This document shows, one piece after another, positions 6,748-13,830 of a stretch of DNA of 38,040 bases; the first letter of the stretch is position 1, and each line of letters opens with the position of its first letter. Below the pieces are notes generated by a model that worked only from the letters and a program-made list of their open reading frames with translations, did not search any database and had not been told where the DNA came from. This DNA comes from Hyphomicrobiales bacterium (lineage in GTDB: Bacteria; Pseudomonadota; Alphaproteobacteria; Rhizobiales; Rhizobiaceae): positions 1 to 38,040 of the forward strand of contig UBXM01000035.1 in NCBI GenBank assembly GCA_900469445.1. Direction: 5' to 3'. Made by a program: the position numbers and the translations under genes.

Positions 6748-9660
6748 TTACGCCCGCTTCGTCAGCGGAAACCGCTCTTTCAAGAGCCGCAGCATGGCCT
6801 CGCTGGTGGCCGGGGGGCCGAACAGGTAGCTCTGGCCGAAATGGCAGCCCATCTTGGCAAGTTCCATCGCATCCTCGTCGGTCTGGATGCCTTCGGCAAC
6901 GACGGTCATTTCCAGCCCCCGCGCCATGGCGATGACGGAGCGCAACAGGATTATGCCCCTTTCGCTCATGTCGCCGACCAGGCTCTTGTCGAGCTTGATC
7001 ATGTCGAAGGGGAACTGCGTCAGATAGGCAAGCGAGGAATAGCCGGTGCCGAAGTCGTCGAGCGCCAGGGTGAGACCCGTTTCCTTCAGCTTCGCCAGGA
7101 TCAGGCGCGCCTGTTCCGGATTTTCCATCATCAGCGATTCGGTCAGCTCCAGCTTCAGCTGGTGCGGATTGACCTGCGTCTTGGAGATCAGTGCCCGCAC
7201 GTCGTTATAGAGATCCGCATTGAGCAACTGCGCGCTGGAAAGATTGACCGAAACGAAGATCGGCACTTCACCCGTCTGCTCCTGCCAGGACACGAGGTCA
7301 GTGGCCGCACGTTCCATGGCGAACACGCCGAGCGGACCGATAAGATCCGACATTTCGGCGATCGGGATGAATTCCGCCGGCGGAATATTGCCGCGCTTCG
7401 GATGTTCCCACCGCATCAGCGCTTCGAACCCGGCAATCTCGCCATCCTTCAGCGAAATGATCGGCTGATAGGCGAGCGACAGTTCCTTGCGCTCCAGCGC
7501 CCGGCGAAGATCGGTTTCGATCTGCAACCGGTCGGTGCTCGACGTGCGGAAGATCGGCCGGAACGGCTCGACCCTGTTGCCGCCGCCGCGCTTGGCCCGG
7601 TACATCGCAAGCTCCGCATCCGCCAGAAGTCCGGCAGCGCTTTCCTGCTGATCGACGAAGGAGGCAAGCCCGATCGATGCGGTCAGCACGATCTCGCGAT
7701 TGGCATAGTTGATCGGCACCATGATCGCCTGCGACACCGCCTCGGCGAAATCGGCAATCTTGGCCGGGTCGCGTTCGGAAACCAGGATGAGGCCGAACTG
7801 GTCGCCGGCAAGCCGTGCCAGCGTATCCTGCGGCTTCATCAGGCGTCTGAGACGCCGGGTGATCGCGATCAGCATGTTGTCGCCGGCCGCAATGCCGAGA
7901 CTGTCGTTGACCTGCTTGTAGCGGTCGAGATCGATCGCCATCACCGTGGGACGAACGCTGTCGCTGGTGGCGGCAAGCGTCAGCACACCCTGCAGACGGT
8001 CGAGGAAGATCTGCCGGTTCGGCAGGCCCGTCAGGTTGTCGTGCAGCGCATCCTGCAGCAGCCGCTCGACCGAGTTTTTCTGCTCGGTCACATCGATGAT
8101 GATGCCGACGCAGCGGATGATCTCGCCATTGGAGCCGAGCACCGGCCGTGCGCGGATCTGCAGCCAGTGGAAATGCCCGTCCTCGGCACGGATGCGGAAT
8201 TCGTGATGCAACCGTCCGCGGCGATGTTCGAGCAGCACGTCGAGCGTGGCGCGGAAACGGTCGCGGTCGTCGGGGTGAAGACGCGGAACCCAGTTGCGCA
8301 CCGGCCCGTGCATGGCGCCGGGTTCAAGGCCGAGACGGCCCGAAATATCCGGCGTGGTGACGACACGGTCACGCGCCACATCCCAGTCCCACACGGTATC
8401 GCCCGAACCTGTCAGCGCCAGCGACTGGCGTTCGAGATCGGAAAACAGCCCCTGCTGGTAAGCGCCGCCGGCAAAGGCGTGCTGCATGACGGTGAAACCG
8501 ATCAGAAGCACGATCAGCACGAGGCCTCCGCCGAGCGCCGGCTGGATGATGTCGTTGTCGAGCTGCCCCGTCACCGTCAGCCAGCTGCCGAACAGCCAGA
8601 CCAGGATCAGCGTCCAGGTCGGCACCAGCAGGATCGCGCGGTCGTAGCGGTTGAAGCCAAGATAGATGATCAGCAGGATGCCGACGGTTCCCGTCAGCGC
8701 GAAGGACAGGCGCGCAATACCCGCGGCAACCGAAGGATCGTAGATCGCCACACCGCCGAGCAGGCCGAGACCGACCACCCAGGCAAGCGTCGCATAACCC
8801 AGATGCACGTGCCAGCGGTTGAGATTGAGATAGGTGAACAGGAAGATCACCAGAGACGAGGCAAGCGCCACTTCCGCACCCGCTCGCCATATGCGCTGGT
8901 CGCTGGACGTGATGGTGATCAGCTTGTCGAGGAAGCCGAAGTCGACGCAGATATAGGCAAGCACCGCCCATGCAAGCGCCGCCGCCGCCGGCAACATCGA
9001 GGTTCCCTTGACGACGAAGAGGATCGTCAGGAACACCGCCAGAAGGCCGGCAATGCCGAGCACGATGCCGCGATAGAGCGTGAACGAGTTGACCGTATCC
9101 TTGTAGGCGTCCGGCTGCCACAGATAGATCTGCGGCAGGGAAGGGGTCGCCAGCTCCGCCACGAACGTGATCGTCGAGCCCGGATTGAGCGTGATGCGGA
9201 ACACGTCGGCATCGGGGCTGGGCAGGCGGTCGAGGGAGAAACCTTCCGAAGGCGTGATCGCGATGATGCGCTGCGAACCGAGATCCGGCCAGAAAACCTT
9301 CGAGCCGACGAGACGGAAATGCGGAGCGACGATGACGCGCTCCAGCTGTTCTTCCGAAACGTTGGAAAGCGCAAACACGGCCCAGTCGCCCTGATGGCTG
9401 GGATTGCTGGACCTGACCTCGATGCGTCGCCGGATACCATCGCTGCCGGCCGCTGTGGAAACCTGGAAGGCTTCGCCCTGGTTGGCATAGATATCGGTCG
9501 TGGCCGTCAGGTCGAGCGCCGTGTCATCGCGAGAGATCTTGACCGGTTCGGCCGCACGCGCGCCGACGAGCCCGAACGCCAGAATGGCGACGATTGTCAG
9601 CAGCAGAACCTTCAGGCCTGAAGCCTGATACGCAAAACGAAAACGCATACCGTCGATCAT
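6748..9660 (-). CDS. Membrane PAS-GGDEF-EAL protein (c-di-GMP phosphodiesterase)
   Basis: The ~970-residue product has an N-terminal signal/anchor (about residues 14-34), a periplasmic domain of about 200 residues, a block of roughly seven to eight membrane helices, a PAS domain (WDWDV to IIDVTEQK), then GGDEF and EAL domains. The GGDEF motif reads AGDQF, so cyclase activity is doubtful, although the DNLTGLPNR and DLDRYKQVND motifs remain. The EAL domain looks intact: FEALMRWEHP, ELTES, DDFGTGYSS, IKLDKS and VVAEGI. It most likely hydrolyses c-di-GMP in response to a periplasmic or membrane signal. I chose the ATG at 9660, which overlaps the upstream acetyltransferase stop (ATGA). A longer upstream reading lies inside that gene and is unlikely. 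Confidence 0.9.
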   Translation of the reverse strand: MIDGMRFRFAYQASGLKVLLLTIVAILAFGLVGARAAEPVKISRDDTALDLTATTDIYANQGEAFQVSTAAGSDGIRRRIEVRSSNPSHQGDWAVFALSNVSEEQLERVIVAPHFRLVGSKVFWPDLGSQRIIAITPSEGFSLDRLPSPDADVFRITLNPGSTITFVAELATPSLPQIYLWQPDAYKDTVNSFTLYRGIVLGIAGLLAVFLTILFVVKGTSMLPAAAALAWAVLAYICVDFGFLDKLITITSSDQRIWRAGAEVALASSLVIFLFTYLNLNRWHVHLGYATLAWVVGLGLLGGVAIYDPSVAAGIARLSFALTGTVGILLIIYLGFNRYDRAILLVPTWTLILVWLFGSWLTVTGQLDNDIIQPALGGGLVLIVLLIGFTVMQHAFAGGAYQQGLFSDLERQSLALTGSGDTVWDWDVARDRVVTTPDISGRLGLEPGAMHGPVRNWVPRLHPDDRDRFRATLDVLLEHRRGRLHHEFRIRAEDGHFHWLQIRARPVLGSNGEIIRCVGIIIDVTEQKNSVERLLQDALHDNLTGLPNRQIFLDRLQGVLTLAATSDSVRPTVMAIDLDRYKQVNDSLGIAAGDNMLIAITRRLRRLMKPQDTLARLAGDQFGLILVSERDPAKIADFAEAVSQAIMVPINYANREIVLTASIGLASFVDQQESAAGLLADAELAMYRAKRGGGNRVEPFRPIFRTSSTDRLQIETDLRRALERKELSLAYQPIISLKDGEIAGFEALMRWEHPKRGNIPPAEFIPIAEMSDLIGPLGVFAMERAATDLVSWQEQTGEVPIFVSVNLSSAQLLNADLYNDVRALISKTQVNPHQLKLELTESLMMENPEQARLILAKLKETGLTLALDDFGTGYSSLAYLTQFPFDMIKLDKSLVGDMSERGIILLRSVIAMARGLEMTVVAEGIQTDEDAMELAKMGCHFGQSYLFGPPATSEAMLRLLKERFPLTKRA

Positions 9661-10268
9661 GGTCCGACCATTTTCCCGAACTCGCCGTCTTCCGGCAATC
9701 GGGAAAACATCATGTGGTCGCGCCACTCGCCGTTTATTTTGAGATATTTCCGCAAAAGACCTTCCCGCTCGAAGCCGGCTTTTTCCAGTAGCCGGATGCT
9801 TTTCCAATTGTCCGGAATACAGGCTGCCTCGATCCGGTGCAACTGAAGTCCGCCATAGATATAGGGGATTGCCACTCTCAATGCGGCCAACATATGGCCT
9901 TGGCCCGCATGTTTTTCACCCATCCAGTATCCGACCATGCAGCTTTGCGCGGCGCCACGGCGGATATAACCGATGGTCAGCCCGCCAAGCAGCACCATAT
10001 CTTCCTGGCGAAAAAGCAGCATCGGCATGGCGAGACCCGCCGCGCATTCCTGGTGCGCGCGCAGCACGCGGGCGCGAAACGAGCTTTCCGTCAGTTCGTC
10101 CGCCCGCCAGGTCGGTTCCCAGGGTTGCAGGAAGTTGCGGCTGTCGGAGCGCAGCCTGTACCATTGCTTGTAATCGGAATTATGCGGCAGCCTCAGCAGA
10201 TGCCGAGGGCCGGATAATTCCGGCGTGTCCGGTTGGCGGGACAGAAACCGAAACACCGATCTACCCAT
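9657..10268 (-). CDS. GNAT family N-acetyltransferase (RimJ/RimL type)
   Basis: This 203-residue protein has the RimJ/RimL-like layout: the ligand-side region WRADELTESSFRARV, the acetyl-CoA strand-loop VGYWMGEKHAGQGHMLAALRVAIPY, and the closing motif ACIPDNWKSIRLLEKAGFEREG. It probably acetylates an N-terminal or side-chain amine; the substrate is unknown. The start is the ATG at 10268, 20 bases after the M16 peptidase stop; an upstream frame extension has no support. Its stop overlaps the start of the c-di-GMP gene by four bases, so the two are translationally coupled. Confidence 0.85.
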   Translation of the reverse strand: MGRSVFRFLSRQPDTPELSGPRHLLRLPHNSDYKQWYRLRSDSRNFLQPWEPTWRADELTESSFRARVLRAHQECAAGLAMPMLLFRQEDMVLLGGLTIGYIRRGAAQSCMVGYWMGEKHAGQGHMLAALRVAIPYIYGGLQLHRIEAACIPDNWKSIRLLEKAGFEREGLLRKYLKINGEWRDHMMFSRLPEDGEFGKMVGP

Positions 10269-10287
10269 TGTGCTTCGGGACCTCTGC

Positions 10288-11583
10288 TCAGCCGGCTGCT
10301 TTTGCCTTGACGACGGGAGACGAAAGCGCCGCCGCGATATCTGACATCGGAGCAAGCTTCTCGATCGGGCCGACGGCCGAAAGTGTCGGTACGGTGTCGA
10401 AGAACAGGCGTCCGGCAAGATCGGTCAAACGTTCCGTGGTGATGCCCGCCAGGCGTTCCATCATCTCTTCGTTGGGAATCGAACGGCCGTAAAGCATCAT
10501 CTGCCGGGCGATCTGGCCGGCGCGGGCGGCCGGGCTTTCCTGGCCCATCAGCAGCTGCGCGCGGATCTGCGCGCGGGCACGGTCGATTTCCACCTGATGG
10601 ATCGTGTCGGCCGATTTGTGCAGCTCGTCGATGATGACCGGGATCAGCTTCGGCAGGTCGTCGGCGCCGGTCGCGGCATGGATGCCGAAAATGCCGGTAT
10701 CGGAAAAACCCCAATGGAAGGCATAGACCGAATAGCAGAGGCCGCGATGTTCGCGCACTTCCTGGAACAGGCGCGAAGACATGCCGCCGCCAAGGATATT
10801 GGCAAGGATCTGCGAACAGTAGAAGTCGCGCATGTGATAGGCCTTGCCCTCGAAACCGAGCAGGACCTGCGTATCCATGAGGTCGCGTTCCTCGCGTATG
10901 TCGCCGCCGATATAACGTGCGGCGTCGAAGACCGGCGGAGCGCTGGGCGAGGTCGGAAGACCGGCGAAACGTTCCTCGACCTGTTTGCAGAATGTCTGGT
11001 GATCGACAGCGCCGGCTGCCACGACGAACATCCGGTCGGTCGTGTAGTTGCGCGAAAGATAACCGCGAATCTGCGAGGGCGTGAAGCTTTTGACCCGTTC
11101 CGGCGTGCCCAGAATGGCGCGGCCGATCGTCTGGTCGCGATAGGCGACCTCGGAAAACTTGTCGAACACGACATCGTCGGGCGTATCGTTGGCCGCGCCG
11201 ATCTCCTGAAGGATGACGTGCTTTTCGCGACGCAGCTCTTCTTCGTCGAATGCGGATTCGGTCAGGATATCGGCAAGGATATCGACAGCCAGCGGCACAT
11301 GATCCTTGAGCACGCGGGCGTAATAGGACGTCGTCTCTGTAGAGGTCGCGGCATTCAGCTCGCCGCCGACATCCTCGATTTCCTCGGCGATGTCGCGGGC
11401 GCTTCGTCGCGCCGTGCCCTTGAAGGCCATGTGTTCCAGAAGATGGGCAATGCCATGCTCTTCTTCCGTCTCGTTGCGCGATCCGGACTTGATCCACACA
11501 CCGAGTGCAACGCTTTCCAGATGCGGCATTGTTTCGGTGACGACGGTAAGCCCGGAGGGGAGCCGGGTAATCTCTACATTCAT
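10288..11583 (-). CDS. M16 family zinc metallopeptidase (processing-peptidase-like)
   Basis: This 431-residue protein has the inverted zinc motif HLLEH at residues 47-51 and the downstream acidic segment EELRREKHVILQEIGAANDTPDD, which supplies the third zinc ligand. It is a single-chain M16 member of the size of the mitochondrial processing peptidase beta subunit. Alphaproteobacterial relatives are thought to cut small peptides or presequence-like segments; the substrate here is unknown. There is no signal peptide, so it should be cytosolic. It starts 24 bases after the thrC stop, which implies one transcript. Confidence 0.93.
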   Translation of the reverse strand: MNVEITRLPSGLTVVTETMPHLESVALGVWIKSGSRNETEEEHGIAHLLEHMAFKGTARRSARDIAEEIEDVGGELNAATSTETTSYYARVLKDHVPLAVDILADILTESAFDEEELRREKHVILQEIGAANDTPDDVVFDKFSEVAYRDQTIGRAILGTPERVKSFTPSQIRGYLSRNYTTDRMFVVAAGAVDHQTFCKQVEERFAGLPTSPSAPPVFDAARYIGGDIREERDLMDTQVLLGFEGKAYHMRDFYCSQILANILGGGMSSRLFQEVREHRGLCYSVYAFHWGFSDTGIFGIHAATGADDLPKLIPVIIDELHKSADTIHQVEIDRARAQIRAQLLMGQESPAARAGQIARQMMLYGRSIPNEEMMERLAGITTERLTDLAGRLFFDTVPTLSAVGPIEKLAPMSDIAAALSSPVVKAKAAG

Positions 11584-11607
11584 ACTAACGTCCTTGCGGC
11601 GCTTGCG

Positions 11608-13002
11608 TCACTTGGCCCGGGCGTGGTTGCCGATGAAGGTTTCTACGGCTTTCAGTTCCGGCTCAAGGATGTCGAAGCGCTCCTCCCTTTGCATCAGATC
11701 AGCAAGCCATGATGGAAGCGCCGGATCAATTCCGCAAGCGGATTTTACCGCAGCCGGGAATTTGGCCGGGTGCGCGGTCGACAGCGTCACCATCGGGCTC
11801 GACGGCTTGGCGTTCTTTTTGGCGACGAAAACGCCGGTCGCCGTATGGGGATCGAGCAGGTAACCGGTGGCGGCAAGCGTCTCGCGGATCGTGGCGGCGA
11901 CCTGTTTTTCGGTGGCGCGTCCGGCGCGGAACTCGCGCTTGATCGTCTTCAGCGCCTTTTCCTTGATTTCAAAGGCGCCGGATTGCTTCAGCCCGTCCAT
12001 CGAGCGGCGCACGGCTGCATCGTCGCGATCATGGGCTTCGAACAGGAGACGTTCGAAATTCGACGAGATCTGGATATCCATCGAAGGCGAGGTCGTCGCC
12101 TTGACGCCCTTCATCTCGTAGCGGCCGGTCTTCAGCGTGCGGGCCAAAATATCGTTGTCATTGGTGGCAATGACGAGGCGATCGATCGGCAAGCCCATTT
12201 TCTTGGCCACATATCCGGCAAAGATATCGCCGAAATTGCCGGTCGGCACGGTGAACGAGATTTTCCGGTCCGGACCGCCGAGCGAAACCGAAGCCGTGAA
12301 ATAATAGACGACCTGCGCCATGATGCGCGCCCAGTTGATCGAGTTGACGCCCGAAAGCTTCACCCTGTCGCGGAAGGCTGCATCGTTGAACATGTCTTTG
12401 ACGAGGTTCTGGCAGTCGTCGAAATTGCCCTTCACCGCGATCGCATGCACGTTCGAAGCGGCAGACGACGTCATCTGGCGCTGCTGTACCGGCGAGACCT
12501 TTTCATGCGGGAAGAGAATGAAGATGTCGGTGCGCTCGCGACCGGCAAAGGCGTCGATCGCAGCCCCGCCGGTATCGCCTGAAGTGGCGCCGACGATCGT
12601 TGCCCGCTCGCCACGTTCGGCAAGCACGTGATCCATCAGGCGCGCGAGCAACTGCATCGCCACGTCCTTGAACGCCAGCGTCGTGCCGTGGAAGAGTTCG
12701 AGGATGAAATCGTTCGGTCCGACCTGCACCAGCGGCACCACGGCCGGATGCCGGAACGTCGCGTAAGCCTCGTCGATCATGGCCTTCAGCTTGTCGTCGG
12801 CAATCTCGCCGTCGACGAACAGCGACAGGATTTCGAAAGCGACTTCCTGATAGGACTTGCCGCGCAGCGCACGGATCTGCTTTTTCGAAAGGGTAGGCCA
12901 TTTGCGTGGGACATACAGGCCGCCGTCTGTTGCAAGACCTGCCATGAGCGCATCACGGAAGCCGAGAGCGGGTGCTGTACCCCGGGTAGAAATGTATTCC
13001 AC
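11608..13002 (-). CDS. thrC: Threonine synthase
   Basis: ThrC converts O-phosphohomoserine to threonine with pyridoxal phosphate. The 464-residue product fits the long (type 2) threonine synthases. The PLP lysine is Lys112 in HGTTLAFKD, and the phosphate-binding loop is GATSGDTGGAAI. The start is GTG (13002-13000): an in-frame TAG five codons upstream (13017-13015) rules out a longer form, and the following residues EYISTRG match the family N-terminus. It heads the minus-strand run thrC-M16-GNAT-GGDEF/EAL. A GAATC (GANTC) methylation site lies at 13009-13013 in its leader. Confidence 0.96.
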   Translation of the reverse strand: MEYISTRGTAPALGFRDALMAGLATDGGLYVPRKWPTLSKKQIRALRGKSYQEVAFEILSLFVDGEIADDKLKAMIDEAYATFRHPAVVPLVQVGPNDFILELFHGTTLAFKDVAMQLLARLMDHVLAERGERATIVGATSGDTGGAAIDAFAGRERTDIFILFPHEKVSPVQQRQMTSSAASNVHAIAVKGNFDDCQNLVKDMFNDAAFRDRVKLSGVNSINWARIMAQVVYYFTASVSLGGPDRKISFTVPTGNFGDIFAGYVAKKMGLPIDRLVIATNDNDILARTLKTGRYEMKGVKATTSPSMDIQISSNFERLLFEAHDRDDAAVRRSMDGLKQSGAFEIKEKALKTIKREFRAGRATEKQVAATIRETLAATGYLLDPHTATGVFVAKKNAKPSSPMVTLSTAHPAKFPAAVKSACGIDPALPSWLADLMQREERFDILEPELKAVETFIGNHARAK

Positions 13003-13098
13003 GACCTTGAATCCCTAATCGATTTTTGTTCCGACCGCTGATATAGACTATCGAAATCGGCGGTGAAAGACCGGAATACGACGGGTCGGTACCGCCAT

Positions 13099-13692
13099 AT
13101 GAAACGAGGCTGCAAAGGGTTGAGTAACGTGGTTGGCAAGTTCTCTCGCGGTTTTCTGGCGGTATCCATGGCGGCTGTCCTCGGCGGCTGCAATTCATCT
13201 TCGCCGGGTCTCGGCCTGAATTCTTCCACCGCTGACGCCAGTGCGCAGCCGACCCCGGTCGTCGTGCAGGCCTATTGCCCACAGGTCGTCATGCGCGACC
13301 AGAATGCGGTCTATCGCTCCTATGCGCGCGGCGGACAGGACAACCCGGACAAGCTGCTCTATCAGGTCTCCTTCAACGACGCGACGCGCCAGTGCACGGC
13401 CAATGAGACGACGCTGACCATCAATCTGGTCGCCCAGGGCCGCATCGTTCAGGGGCCGGCCGGCACACCGGGTTCGGTCAATCTGCCGGTTCTGGTCGAG
13501 GTCGTGGATGGCGACAACGTGCTTTATTCGCAGAAGGTTGCCTATCCGGTCGATGTCCCTGTCGGCGGCACGCAGTTCATCTTTTCCAAGGCCGATATCC
13601 AGATCCCCAACGCCGCAGGCGGCGCCTCGCGCTTCACCCGCGTCCGTCTCGGCTTCGACAACGCGCCTGCCAAGAAGGGCCGGCGGTCCTGA
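13099..13692 (+). CDS. Putative lipoprotein of unknown function
   Basis: The 197-residue product has a lipoprotein signal: a positive start (MKRGCKG), a hydrophobic core and a lipobox LGGC about 30 residues in, followed by a Ser/Gly-rich linker. The mature part has two further cysteines (QAYCPQ and RQCTAN) and looks beta-rich. I do not recognise a defined domain; similar conserved proteins exist beside thrC in rhizobia. The start could also be GTG at 13063 or 13129; ATG at 13099 gives the best signal peptide. It is divergent from thrC and is followed by a hairpin. Confidence 0.65.
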   Translation: MKRGCKGLSNVVGKFSRGFLAVSMAAVLGGCNSSSPGLGLNSSTADASAQPTPVVVQAYCPQVVMRDQNAVYRSYARGGQDNPDKLLYQVSFNDATRQCTANETTLTINLVAQGRIVQGPAGTPGSVNLPVLVEVVDGDNVLYSQKVAYPVDVPVGGTQFIFSKADIQIPNAAGGASRFTRVRLGFDNAPAKKGRRS

Positions 13693-13716
13693 TCTTCTCT
13701 CATTGAGAACCTGAAA

Positions 13717-13740
13717 GCGGAGGCGTTAAGCCTCCGTTAA
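13717..13740 (+). terminator. Hairpin after the lipoprotein gene
   Basis: A perfect 7-bp stem (13718-13724 with 13730-13736, loop GTTAA) is followed by TTAA. It lies 25 bases after the stop codon. The T run is short, so strength is uncertain. Confidence 0.45.
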
Positions 13741-13793
13741 CCATAATTGCTTACCTCATATTAGTAGATCGTTAAGGGTGCGTCGCCCTGCAA

Positions 13794-13811
13794 GGCTCTC
13801 GTCTGAGAGCC
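13794..13811 (+). promoter_or_regulatory. 5'-UTR hairpin of the autotransporter gene
   Basis: GGCTCTC at 13794-13800 pairs perfectly with GAGAGCC at 13805-13811 (loop GTCT). The hairpin ends 12 bases before the ribosome site AGGTAGGA (13823-13830). It could affect mRNA stability or translation; no T tract follows, so it is not a good terminator. Confidence 0.4.
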
Positions 13812-13830
13812 GGGTCTCCATGAGGTAGGA

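Noticed and set aside
6562..9621. A 1019-codon open frame on the plus strand
   Set aside because: It lies wholly opposite the GGDEF/EAL gene, whose domains are clear. Its translation is rich in Arg, His, Asp and Gln with no recognisable domain, as expected for the antisense frame of a GC-rich gene.
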